From contig CAZZIZ010000119.1 of assembly GCA_964654535.1 (NCBI GenBank), positions 1 to 10,809 of the forward strand: a stretch of 10,809 nucleotides of DNA, written 5' to 3'. This document shows positions 1-6,866 of the stretch, piece by piece (the stretch's first letter is position 1; each line of letters starts with the position of its first letter). The DNA comes from CAZZIZ01 sp964654535. GTDB taxonomy: Bacteria; Bacteroidota; Bacteroidia; Chitinophagales; UBA2359. The notes under the pieces are model-generated. The model did no database searches, was not told the DNA's origin, and saw only the letters and a list, made by a program, of their open reading frames with translations. The position numbers and the translations under genes are program-made.

Positions 1-145
1 GATAGAAGCGGTATGAGGTACTTGGAAAGTGTATTGAGCCCCACCGTGCAGAGCGACCAGCGGAAGCTCCTGCCAAGGTGTTGGGCGAAAACACTTTCCA
101 AGTGCCGAGTACAAGCGGATAGCGGGAATAGCTGCCCAAATAAAT
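1..145 (+). repeat. Structured intergenic repeat, copy 1 (5' end may lie outside the window)
   Basis: The element opens with the block GATAGAAGCGG (1-11) and closes with AAGCGGATAGCGGGAATAGC followed by TGCCC (113-137). Between them a perfect 13-bp inverted repeat, ACTTGGAAAGTGT (20-32) and ACACTTTCCAAGT (91-103), forms a long stem that extends outwards with wobbles and a small internal loop. Inside sits a second hairpin, GCAGAGC (48-54) with GCTCCTGC (66-73), one bulge. The same apical hairpin recurs near 10778. The end blocks match copies at about 6690-6866 (minus strand) and 10721-10809. The design resembles the abundant structured repeats of flavobacterial genomes, possibly the Rfam Flavo-1 motif, but that assignment is from memory and untested. 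It lies 3' of the hyuA-like gene, antisense to it. It has no T-run after the stem on the minus strand, so it is not a classical terminator. Confidence 0.65.
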
Positions 146-161
146 TCCATTTCACTTCTCA

Positions 162-2237
162 TCACTTCTGCAAATCAATTATAATATTTTTAAAGTCGTC
201 GACGCTGACTGTGCAGTTCGCGCCGATGACCGTTGTGCTTTCCATCTCCTCAATGATCATTGGTCCGGCGATTTCCTCACCCGAGCTCATTGCGTAACGA
301 TCGTAAACCGGGCAGTCGATTGGGGTGGTTCCGAGGCTTTCGAAAAAGACGGGCCGCGTTCCCTTGTACGCCTCGCTACTTTTGCTCTCGACTTCTTGTT
401 TCGGAATTAGCTCTGGCGTTTTACCGCTAACGATCACTCGCCAAGTCACCGTTTCCATTGCGATGTTTTCGATGGCTCTGCCATAACGTAACTCGTACTC
501 CGCGATAAATCGTTTTTCAATTTCAGGGATGTCGGCTTCGCTGAGTTTTGTATTTGGGATGGCAATGCTAATTTCATGTCCCTGACCCGCGTAACGCATA
601 TCGGCAATGCGGCTAATGGTGGCCTCACTTTTGGGAATCTTGGTTCGCTTGAGGAAGTCTAAACCTTTCTGCTCCATTTCTCCGAGAACTTCATTGAGGT
701 GTGGCCAATCCATTTCGTCCAAGCGGCGGATATAGCTGCGAATGTCCTCGCTGGCAATGGGCGAAACCAAAAATCCAAGGGCAGAAGTTACTCCCGCACC
801 GACCGGAATGATCATTTGCGGAGCGTGTAGCAAACGCGCTACGCCAAATGCGTGCACGGGACCTGCGCCTCCAAACGCGATCATTGAAAATCTTCTTGGG
901 TCCAATCCTTTTTCGAGTATGTGCACGCGCGCGGCGTTGGCCATGTTTTCGTTTACGATACGGTGAATGCCCATCGCCGCTTCTTCGATACTAATGCCGA
1001 GCGGTTTGGCAATGTGTTTTTCAATTGCTTTGCGCGCCGCTTCGCGATCGAGTTTCATAGTGCCTCCGAGGAAATAATCTTCATTCAAATATCCGAGCAC
1101 CAAATCGGCATCGGTTACGGTGGGATGTTCGCCGCCCAAACCATAAGCCGCTGGACCCGGAGTGCTGGATGCTGAATCGGGGCCAACGGTGAGCAATCCG
1201 AGTTTGTCTACCCGCGCAATACTTCCTCCACCGGCGCCAATCTCGATCATATCGATTACGGGAATGCGCACTGGTAATCCGCTGCCTTTTTTGAAACGCA
1301 TAACCCTACCCGCTTCAAACTGGTTGGTGATTTCGGGTTCTGAATCGTTTATTAAGGAAGCCTTTGCGGTAGTTCCGCCCATATCGAAAGCGAGCAAATC
1401 TTTCTGTCCGCACATTTTTCCAAAAAAGACCGAGGCCATTGTTCCGCCTGCGGGGCCACTTTCCAATAACTGAATCGGAATTTTTCGTGCACCCTCTATA
1501 GTAGTCAAGCGACCGCTCGAGACCATAATATTTATAGCGCCGTCGAAACCCTTTGCTTTTAACTGCTCGTCTAATCGCTTCAGATATTCATCGATGAGTG
1601 GTTGCACGTAAGCATTCATGGCGGTTGCCGAACTGCGTTCGTACTCCCGCACTTCGGGCATTATTTCCGAGGAAAGGCTGTAGTACAATTCGGGATGCTT
1701 CGCGGCTATGTAATCGCCGATGGTTTTTTCGTGGTTCGGATTGCTGAAAGAATGCAAACAGCTAACTGCAATAGAATCGACGCCTTCGTCAACCAAAAAG
1801 TCAACCGCTTTTTCCAGGTGGCCTTGGTTTAGTTTTACCAGCACCTTTCCGTTTTTGTCTAAGCGCTCTTCTACGCCAGTGCGTAAGTTTCGCGGCACCA
1901 AAGGTTCAGGAACTTTGAGTGAGATATCGTAAATATCGTAGCGCAGTTCTCGACCGATTTCCAAAACGTCTTCAAATCCGGCGGTGGTTATAAGTCCGGT
2001 CTTGGCCCCCTTGCGCTCGATGACCGCATTGGTTACCAGTGTTGTGCCGTGTACTATGCCGCTTAAGTTCTTTAAATCCAAATGACCTTCTTCGATCATT
2101 TGCTCTACGCCATTGAGGATTCCCAAGGTCGGATCGGGGTAAGTGGTTAAGGTTTTGGCAAACTTCAATACTCCACTTTGCCCATCGAGCAAAACCAAAT
2201 CGGTAAACGTTCCTCCTATGTCAATTCCTAATTTCAA
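162..2237 (-). CDS. hyuA: Hydantoinase/oxoprolinase A-type ATPase (HyuA family)
   Basis: This 691-aa protein belongs to the HyuA family, whose members use ATP to open hydantoin or oxoproline rings or, as part of acetone- and acetophenone-carboxylase-type complexes, to activate a substrate for carboxylation. The N-terminal hydantoinase domain carries the ATPase loop GGTFTD (8-13) and HGTTLVTNAV (63-72). The main domain carries SGPAGG (260-265), DMGGTTAK (285-292), GAGGGSIA (334-341), GPAAYG (361-366) and AFGGAGPVHA (454-463), all characteristic. The length is normal for a stand-alone A subunit and there is no frameshift. It is the last gene of the minus-strand operon, 14 bases after the dehydrogenase. 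Its usual partner HyuB is not adjacent: after the stop codon comes a structured repeat. The substrate is unknown. Cytoplasmic location is inferred from the lack of a signal peptide. The family call is very sure, the specific reaction is not. Confidence 0.93.
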   Translation of the reverse strand: MKLGIDIGGTFTDLVLLDGQSGVLKFAKTLTTYPDPTLGILNGVEQMIEEGHLDLKNLSGIVHGTTLVTNAVIERKGAKTGLITTAGFEDVLEIGRELRYDIYDISLKVPEPLVPRNLRTGVEERLDKNGKVLVKLNQGHLEKAVDFLVDEGVDSIAVSCLHSFSNPNHEKTIGDYIAAKHPELYYSLSSEIMPEVREYERSSATAMNAYVQPLIDEYLKRLDEQLKAKGFDGAINIMVSSGRLTTIEGARKIPIQLLESGPAGGTMASVFFGKMCGQKDLLAFDMGGTTAKASLINDSEPEITNQFEAGRVMRFKKGSGLPVRIPVIDMIEIGAGGGSIARVDKLGLLTVGPDSASSTPGPAAYGLGGEHPTVTDADLVLGYLNEDYFLGGTMKLDREAARKAIEKHIAKPLGISIEEAAMGIHRIVNENMANAARVHILEKGLDPRRFSMIAFGGAGPVHAFGVARLLHAPQMIIPVGAGVTSALGFLVSPIASEDIRSYIRRLDEMDWPHLNEVLGEMEQKGLDFLKRTKIPKSEATISRIADMRYAGQGHEISIAIPNTKLSEADIPEIEKRFIAEYELRYGRAIENIAMETVTWRVIVSGKTPELIPKQEVESKSSEAYKGTRPVFFESLGTTPIDCPVYDRYAMSSGEEIAGPMIIEEMESTTVIGANCTVSVDDFKNIIIDLQK

Positions 2238-2251
2238 TGCGCGTTGTGCTT

Positions 2252-3085
2252 TTAATGATATTCTTCTCCGCCACTAACATTCATCGCTTCGCCAGTGATG
2301 TAACTCGCTTCTTTGGAACAAAGAAATGCTACGGCTTTGGCGATGTCTTCTACCAAGCCTGTGCGTCCCATTGGGTTGCGGTCTTTGATGCCTTGTAAAT
2401 ACGTATCGTAATCGAGTCCCATTTTGTCACTGAAAAATTTGTTCTGCCAGTGGCCAAGCCCGGTGGTTATGTGGTTTGGACAAACGGCGTTTACGCGAAT
2501 GCCAAATTCGCCTAACTCCACTGCGTTCGAACGGGTTAAGCCGATCATTCCATGCTTGGACGCGGTATAAGCGGCGGCATAAGGGAAGCCGGACTTTGCA
2601 GCTTGCGAGGCAACGTTTACTATGTTGCCTCCTTTGCCTTGCTCCTGCATTTGGATGGCGGCATGCTTGGAACATAAAAAGGCGCCTTTCAAATTGACAT
2701 CCAAAACGGCATCCCAACTTTTTTCCTTGAACTCTGCGAAGGGTTCCATAATGTAACCCACGCCCGCATTGTTGACCATAATATCTAAGCCGCCGAACTT
2801 TTTCACGGCGGCGGCGACCAAGGCTTTTACCTGACTTTCTTTTCGTACATCGCAGGGAACGGCTATTGCTTTTCCCTTTTTGGCTTTGATTTCTTTTACG
2901 ATGGATTTCATTTCATCGGTGGTGCCGATGTGCTCTTTGCTAAATGACTTTCCTTTGGCAGTGCCCAAGTCGGTGACCACAACGTTGCAGCCCTCTTTCG
3001 CCAAGCGTTTTACTATCGCTTCACCGATTCCGCCCTTTCGACCGGAACCAGTAACAATGGCCGTTTTGTTTTTTAAGCGATACAT
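2252..3085 (-). CDS. Short-chain dehydrogenase/reductase (classical SDR, probably NAD-dependent)
   Basis: This 277-aa protein is a complete classical SDR that oxidises an alcohol or reduces a ketone. The nucleotide-binding glycine motif is TGSGRKGGIG (12-21), slightly longer than the textbook TGxxxGIG. Asp39 at the end of the second strand favours NAD over NADP. NNAG is at 105-108. The catalytic tetrad is visible as Asn131, Ser160, Tyr173 and Lys177 (YTASK). The C-terminal SGGEE segment follows the usual ITGEAMNVSGG strand of the family. It starts with ATG four bases after the stop of the small HapK-like gene and ends 14 bases before the hyuA-like gene, so co-transcription is nearly certain. 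Substrate cannot be told from sequence. In this operon it would suit oxidation of a hydroxy intermediate on either side of the aldolase step, which is inference. Confidence 0.95.
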   Translation of the reverse strand: MYRLKNKTAIVTGSGRKGGIGEAIVKRLAKEGCNVVVTDLGTAKGKSFSKEHIGTTDEMKSIVKEIKAKKGKAIAVPCDVRKESQVKALVAAAVKKFGGLDIMVNNAGVGYIMEPFAEFKEKSWDAVLDVNLKGAFLCSKHAAIQMQEQGKGGNIVNVASQAAKSGFPYAAAYTASKHGMIGLTRSNAVELGEFGIRVNAVCPNHITTGLGHWQNKFFSDKMGLDYDTYLQGIKDRNPMGRTGLVEDIAKAVAFLCSKEASYITGEAMNVSGGEEYH

Positions 3086-3089
3086 GTTA

Positions 3090-3401
3090 TTACGCGATTT
3101 GCTCCGATACCATGAAAATTGGACTGTCGGCGAATTCTTGAAATTCTTCCGCTACTTTTTTCATCGTTTCGGTTTCCAGCTCAGGGCCCAGCCCTTCCAT
3201 ATTATTGATATCGAGTACTTCGCAGTATTGGTACGGCGGACTGTCTTCGCTTCCCATTACCGCATTCATACGATAAACTTTGAAGTCGTCGATGGAGTTC
3301 AAGCCTTTTACTGTTGGGACGTCGGTAGATTGCGCCCACTTTTCATACGCTTCTTTCGCTGCTTCGTCCTTTAGATTAAAGAGTACAACCAATGCTGCCA
3401 T
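3090..3401 (-). CDS. HapK/REDY-like small protein
   Basis: This 103-aa protein starts VVLFNLKDEAAKEAYEKWA (5-23) and continues with DVPTVKGLNSIDDFKVYR (27-44), SPPYQYCEVLDIN (54-66) and EFADSPIFMVSE (89-100). This pattern matches, as I recall it, the family annotated as REDY-like protein HapK, named after a gene of prodigiosin-type pigment clusters. The alternation of strands and helices suggests a ferredoxin-like dimeric alpha/beta-barrel fold, as in EthD and antibiotic-biosynthesis monooxygenase-type proteins. No catalytic role is established and no metal or cofactor motif is seen. It sits between the aldolase (14-base gap) and the dehydrogenase (4-base gap), so it probably serves the same pathway, perhaps as a small isomerase, cyclase or binding protein. 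That role is a guess. Start: the only upstream ATG in frame, preceded by a purine-rich AAAAGAAA. Confidence 0.75.
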   Translation of the reverse strand: MAALVVLFNLKDEAAKEAYEKWAQSTDVPTVKGLNSIDDFKVYRMNAVMGSEDSPPYQYCEVLDINNMEGLGPELETETMKKVAEEFQEFADSPIFMVSEQIA

Positions 3402-3415
3402 AATATTTCTTTTAA

Positions 3416-4180
3416 TTAAGCTTTTCTGTTTTTTAAAAATTCCTTGGCGCGGACTTTTATTAATCCTTGCACCGAATTGAGGATCATTGCAGCGCCTTTT
3501 TCTACCAGTGCATCTGCCGCTTCTGCAGTCCCGGCAACGGTTCCGAAAAACTTTCCTGCTTTTAATATTTTAGCAAAGATGGAATCGAGCATTTCCTTTA
3601 CTTCCGGATGTCCGGGCCCATCGTAGAAACCCATAGACATGGCCAAGTCACGCGGACCGATTATAAAACCGTCCACTCCTTCTACCGCGCAGATTGCTTC
3701 GAGATTTTCGACGCACTCCATGGTTTCTATTTGAGGAAGCACCAAAGTATTTTCGTTAGCAAACTTCACGTACTCCCCCTGGCTCATTTTTCCTTGCATA
3801 TAATCTGCGGCACGTATGGGACCCAAACCTCGCTTACCCATTGGTGGATATTTCACCGCTTGCACCAAGCGCTTTACGTCGTCCACCGTATTGATGCTCG
3901 GCATCATGACACCCATCACACCTGCATCCATAAATTGCAGGATCAATTTTTCATCAACACTGCGAATGCGCGCCAATGGTGTCACGCCAGTCAACTCGCA
4001 AGCGCGAACCAAGTTGGTAACATCGGAAGCGGTGATCCCTCCGTGTTCTCCGTCAATCATATAATAGTCGAAACCGGACAGACCGATGTACTCACAAATT
4101 GTGGGATCGGTTGTCGGCGAAATCACTCCGTAACAAGCCGCTTTTCGCGCTATTCTTTCTTTTAGTTTATTCGCTTTCAT
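3416..4180 (-). CDS. HpcH/HpaI-family aldolase (class II pyruvate-type aldolase)
   Basis: This 254-aa protein belongs to the HpcH/HpaI aldolase family (phosphoenolpyruvate/pyruvate superfamily TIM barrel). Members cleave 4-hydroxy-2-oxo acids to pyruvate plus an aldehyde or keto acid, using a divalent metal. Visible landmarks are IDGEHG (42-47) with the catalytic-type His46, Arg71 in PLARIR, the segment GVMGVMMPSI (87-96), YPPMGKRG (111-118), the metal ligand Glu152 in QIETMECV and the metal ligand Asp178 in IGPRDLA. All expected active-site residues are present and length is typical. The ATG directly abuts the stop codon of the dehydratase small subunit (TAAATG), so translation is probably coupled. 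The context suggests that it cleaves the hydroxy-acid product of the dehydratase or hydratase, an inference. Relatives such as macrophomate synthase-like enzymes and citrate lyase beta-like proteins share the fold, so substrate stays open. Confidence 0.92.
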   Translation of the reverse strand: MKANKLKERIARKAACYGVISPTTDPTICEYIGLSGFDYYMIDGEHGGITASDVTNLVRACELTGVTPLARIRSVDEKLILQFMDAGVMGVMMPSINTVDDVKRLVQAVKYPPMGKRGLGPIRAADYMQGKMSQGEYVKFANENTLVLPQIETMECVENLEAICAVEGVDGFIIGPRDLAMSMGFYDGPGHPEVKEMLDSIFAKILKAGKFFGTVAGTAEAADALVEKGAAMILNSVQGLIKVRAKEFLKNRKA

Positions 4181-4705
4181 TTATTCTATCGCTTCTCCCT
4201 TTGCAATTTTCTCACGTACAAAATTCATTAAACCACCAGCGGCACCAACTTCCGCCACGAAGGGTGCAGCGGGCACAGAACTAAAACTCGTTCCTTTAGT
4301 GAGGTTTTTGATTTTTCCGTTTTCGGGATTGTATTCCAACTCATCACCCGTTTCACAAGCTTTGGCAATGTCCTTGCTGGTAACGAAAGGCAGTCCATAA
4401 TTGATGGCATTTCTAAATTGCAAGCGCGCAAAACTATCCGCGAACACTGCTTTAATTCCTGCCCCCATTAATCCCGCTATTACGTGCTCTATGCTTTTAC
4501 CACCACCCGCAAAATTGTGCGCCGCCACGATAAAAGTGTATCCGCCATCCTTGAATCCATTTTCCTTGTTGAAAGCAGTATCTACTCCAGCCATCACCCA
4601 TTTGCTATTTTCTTCCGCATCTATGGGCGACGTCCAATATTCTTGAATGATGATATTGTATGCCATCACATAATCACTCGCTACCCAGCACTTTCCTTTT
4701 ATCAT
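4181..4705 (-). CDS. Aconitase/isopropylmalate-dehydratase-type small subunit (divergent)
   Basis: This 174-aa protein is the swivel-domain small subunit of a two-subunit aconitase-type hydro-lyase, comparable in size to archaeal-type LeuD and homoaconitase small subunits. The recognisable core is AAHNFAGGGKSIEH (61-74), then GIKAVFADSFARLQFRNAI (83-101) and NYGLPF (102-107), which parallels the canonical NFGxGSSREH, ViApSFAdIFynN and G(L)P segments. The canonical SSREH is replaced by KSIEH, so the first Ser and the substrate-binding Arg are missing while the last Glu-His stays. The N-terminal substrate-gating region (near residues 9-22) also departs from the usual D-x-I-x-T-D-x-I pattern. 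It ends exactly at the start of the aldolase and begins 9 bases after the large subunit, which argues for a working heterodimer with unusual specificity rather than for leucine synthesis. Confidence 0.85.
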   Translation of the reverse strand: MIKGKCWVASDYVMAYNIIIQEYWTSPIDAEENSKWVMAGVDTAFNKENGFKDGGYTFIVAAHNFAGGGKSIEHVIAGLMGAGIKAVFADSFARLQFRNAINYGLPFVTSKDIAKACETGDELEYNPENGKIKNLTKGTSFSSVPAAPFVAEVGAAGGLMNFVREKIAKGEAIE

Positions 4706-4714
4706 CTCAATGTT

Positions 4715-5977
4715 TTATAAACTTCTAGGATCGGTAATCTCTCCAGAAATAACACTTGCAGCAACCACCGCCGGAGAAGTCAAGTAGATTTCAGCGTTTT
4801 TACTTCCCATTCTACCTTTCATATTTCTATTGCCAGCGCTCAAAACGATATCGCCATCGCCAGCGACGCCCGTATGTATACCTGCGCAGGCTGCACAGCT
4901 TGGCGTATCTATTGCCGCTCCCGCTTCAACCAACACTTCAAGGTAGCCTTTCTTCATAGCCTGTAAATAAACGTCTTGCGAAGCGGGCACTACGATCATA
5001 TTCACATCGCGATGGATTTGTTTGCCTTTTAAAATCCGCGCCATTATCTCCATGTCCTCAATACGACCGTTGGTACAAGTCCCCACAAAAGCCTTGTTGA
5101 ATCTCGTTCCTACGACTTCTTCTACCGAAACCGTATCGTCCAATTTGTGCGGACGCGCTACAGTTGGAACCACTTTCGAAACATCTATTTCGTAGACCGC
5201 TTCGTACTTCGCAGAAGGGTCGCTTTTCAGTGCTTTCCATTCTCCTTTGGCAACTTTACGTAAGTAATTAGAAGTAACCCGATCGGGCGCAATGATTCCA
5301 TTTTTAGCACCGAGGTCAACGGTCATATTGCAAAGGGTCATTCGCCCAGCCATGTCCAAAGCCTTAATTGCTGGACCAGTGTACTCAAGCGTTTTATAAA
5401 TCAAATGACCGTTCCAGTTCATCATACCCATAATGTGCAAAGACAAATCTTTGGCCATTACCCAGGGTTGCCATTCGCCGGTGATATTAAACTTCACACT
5501 TTCTGGAACACGGAACCAAGCCTTTCCGGTAGCCATCGCCACAGCCGCATCGGTTACGCCAATTGCGTTGCCTACTGCACCAACAGCGCCATAAGTATTC
5601 GCGTGACTATCGGTACCGATACTAATTTTTCCAGGTAAGACGTGTCCTTGCTCCACCATTATTTGGTGGGCTATTCCTTGTCGACCTAAGTCATAGAAGT
5701 GAGTGATATCGTGCGCTCGCACGACTTCGCGCCATTCGTTTAGCATAGTAGCGAAGCGTTGGTTAGGCGGGGGAACCAGGTGATCGGAAACGCAAATCAC
5801 GCGGTCCTTATCGAAAACTTCTTCCTTCCCAAGTGAGCGAAATTTGGTAAAACATTGCTTGCCCAAATAGTCCATGGTCATTACCGTATGCACGTCTACC
5901 CAAACCAATTCGCCTGGACTCACTTTTTTACGGCCACTGTTTACAGCCATAATTTTTTCCGTAATCGTCATTCCCAT
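4715..5977 (-). CDS. Aconitase/isopropylmalate-dehydratase-type large subunit (LeuC/HacA family)
   Basis: This 420-aa protein is the [4Fe-4S]-bearing large subunit of a heterodimeric hydro-lyase. The three cluster cysteines are Cys301 in VGTCTNGR and Cys361 and Cys364 in PSCAACAG. Other family landmarks are VSDHLVPPP (63-71), GTDSHANTYGA (121-131), LCNMTVDLGAKNGIIAPD (215-232) and the C-terminal GNRNMKGRMGS (382-392). The length matches the archaeal-type two-subunit LeuC, homoaconitase and 2,3-dimethylmalate dehydratase (DmdA) group. It deviates from the usual forms at DSHTCT (here DSHANT) and GICH (here GIAH). No leuA or leuB is nearby, and the operon partners are an aldolase and a dehydrogenase, so a catabolic hydro-lyase is more likely than leucine biosynthesis. 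Start: ATG at 5977; an alternative ATG at 5971 (Met3) would shorten it by two residues. Confidence 0.92.
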   Translation of the reverse strand: MGMTITEKIMAVNSGRKKVSPGELVWVDVHTVMTMDYLGKQCFTKFRSLGKEEVFDKDRVICVSDHLVPPPNQRFATMLNEWREVVRAHDITHFYDLGRQGIAHQIMVEQGHVLPGKISIGTDSHANTYGAVGAVGNAIGVTDAAVAMATGKAWFRVPESVKFNITGEWQPWVMAKDLSLHIMGMMNWNGHLIYKTLEYTGPAIKALDMAGRMTLCNMTVDLGAKNGIIAPDRVTSNYLRKVAKGEWKALKSDPSAKYEAVYEIDVSKVVPTVARPHKLDDTVSVEEVVGTRFNKAFVGTCTNGRIEDMEIMARILKGKQIHRDVNMIVVPASQDVYLQAMKKGYLEVLVEAGAAIDTPSCAACAGIHTGVAGDGDIVLSAGNRNMKGRMGSKNAEIYLTSPAVVAASVISGEITDPRSL

Positions 5978-5986
5978 AATAGCTGT

Positions 5987-6499
5987 TTAAGAATCAGAAC
6001 GTGATGCTTTTCCGTTAGTGCGAATATCAGGAAGACGTTCCCAAAACGCCGGATCAATATCTTCTTGTCCTCCAATTTTGCGTTCATTTATCATAGTAAT
6101 ACCGTTGAACGTATCCCCTTCAGACCATTTCCACACGCGTATGCGATGGTCGTCATTTCCAATTAAGTCGATCTGCTCAAACAAGGTAAGTCCGGGACGA
6201 TGTTTATAATCCCAAATTAATACGATGCTACGACCAGACTCCCAAGCTTTTCCCGACAAACGAGGATTCTCGAAAATCAACTCCCCCTCGTCATTGAATT
6301 TACATATTCCAAAGTCGAGGCATTCCTCAAAGCCATCATCCCAAAAATATTGATTCACCTGATGGTATCGTCGGTTTGGCAGCATACGTATAGTAAGTCG
6401 ACATTTCCATTTATCGACCAAATCACCATCGGCGCTTATACGTGTATAAGTGCCCTCCCAAATCCCACAGTGCTTAGGAAACAATTTTAGAGCTTTCAT
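5987..6499 (-). CDS. DUF3598-like small protein, first gene of the operon
   Basis: This 170-aa protein begins MKALKLFPKHCGIWEGTYTR and is rich in beta-strand-like segments with many Trp, Tyr and Phe, including NQYFWDDGFEECLDFG (49-64), ENPRLSGKAWE (77-87) and ITMINER. The pattern fits, from memory, the DUF3598 family, which has a lipocalin-like beta-barrel related to phycobilin lyases of the CpcS type. No enzymatic residues can be named. The frame stays open upstream to a TTG at 6553, but that start would sit almost on the predicted transcription start and adds 18 residues that fit nothing. The ATG at 6499 matches the family N-terminus and is chosen here. It has no signal peptide. It lies 9 bases before the dehydratase large subunit and is nearest to the promoter, so it may bind a hydrophobic pathway substrate, a speculation. 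Confidence 0.78.
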   Translation of the reverse strand: MKALKLFPKHCGIWEGTYTRISADGDLVDKWKCRLTIRMLPNRRYHQVNQYFWDDGFEECLDFGICKFNDEGELIFENPRLSGKAWESGRSIVLIWDYKHRPGLTLFEQIDLIGNDDHRIRVWKWSEGDTFNGITMINERKIGGQEDIDPAFWERLPDIRTNGKASRSDS

Positions 6500-6554
6500 T
6501 TCTATCGAATTACTTAAAAATACGCCCAATATTCGATAAGGCTTTATTCGCAAT

Positions 6555-6578
6555 TAGTTAACCTAGTTAACTATTAAC
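6555..6578. promoter_or_regulatory. Tandem TAGTTAAC repeats, candidate operator
   Basis: TAGTTAAC occurs at 6555-6562 and 6564-6571 with a 9-base period, followed by a degenerate TATTAAC at 6572-6578. The second unit is part of a perfect 10-bp palindrome TAGTTAACTA (6564-6573). The cluster lies between the -7 element and the first gene, directly over the expected transcription start, a position suited to a repressor. No regulator gene is in the window to pair it with, so the role is inferred. Confidence 0.35.
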
Positions 6579-6608
6579 AAAATTAATTGTTATTTTGGTT
6601 TATCAAAA
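6578..6608 (-). promoter_or_regulatory. Bacteroidota-type promoter of the seven-gene operon
   Basis: Read on the minus strand, TTTTG at 6604-6608 is followed after an 18-base spacer by TAATTTTG at 6578-6585, an exact fit to the phylum consensus TAnnTTTG with a correctly placed -33 TTG. Transcription would start near 6570-6573 and leave a leader of about 70 bases before the ATG at 6499. There is no other minus-strand promoter of this quality upstream of the operon. Confidence 0.65.
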
Positions 6609-6686
6609 TGAAATATCAATGAGACTTTTGTCAGGAAATAAATTTTGAGAACGCACTTTAGACATAGCAAAACGAGCTTTTTAGAA

Positions 6687-6866
6687 TTGGCGTGGGCACG
6701 TCCCATCTTGCTGCGCAAAGGGTCGGGCTATTCGCTGCAAGTAGCACGTCACTGGCGAGTTCACTGCAACGAAAAAAGTGGCTCCCTTTGTCCGCCCCTT
6801 TTTTCGTGCGTTCACGTCGCCATTGCCGCACTCCTTTCCACTACTATCCCTCGTGCGGGGCTTCGA
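6687..6866 (-). repeat. Structured intergenic repeat, copy 3 (complete)
   Basis: On the minus strand the element opens with GCCCCGCACGAGGGATAG (6844-6861) and TAGTGG, nearly the same block as at the right window edge (GGGATAGTAGTGGAAA). It closes with GCAGCGAATAGCCCGACCC (6720-6738), equivalent to the closing block of copy 1 (AGCGGATAGC). The centre differs wholly from the other copies, but again pairs: ACGAAAAAAG (6769-6778) with CTTTTTTCGT (6798-6807) is a perfect 10-bp stem, flanked by GGCGA (6754-6758) and TCGCC (6817-6821). A further block with GGGACGTGCCCACGCC (about 6689-6704) follows the closing motif. The segment is richer in G and C than the surrounding spacer. Open frames across it on either strand are artefacts of the repeat. 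Confidence 0.65.

Noticed and set aside
1..145. Integron attC site or transposon end as explanation of the repeats
   Set aside because: The ends do not carry the GTTRRRY/RYYYAAC core of attC sites, no integrase or transposase is present, and the copies lie beside ordinary genes in both orientations.
1..150. A minus-strand open frame from an ATG at 150 running off the left edge, which could be a gene following hyuA
   Set aside because: It runs through the inverted repeats of the structured element, and its translation (beginning MEFIWAAIPAIR) resembles nothing, in particular not a HyuB N-terminus. A real gene cannot be wholly excluded without the sequence to the left.
3608..4165. A 185-codon plus-strand open frame opposite the aldolase
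   Set aside because: It is the complement of a gene with complete active-site motifs; its translation is His-rich and lacks any recognisable domain.
4181..5977. Leucine biosynthesis genes leuC and leuD
   Set aside because: No leuA, leuB or ilv genes are nearby, the neighbours are catabolic in type, and both subunits depart from canonical LeuC/LeuD motifs.
6500..6553. TTG start giving the DUF3598-like protein 18 more residues
   Set aside because: The start is rare, lies about 20 bases from the predicted transcription start, and the extra residues precede a family-like N-terminus at the ATG at 6499.
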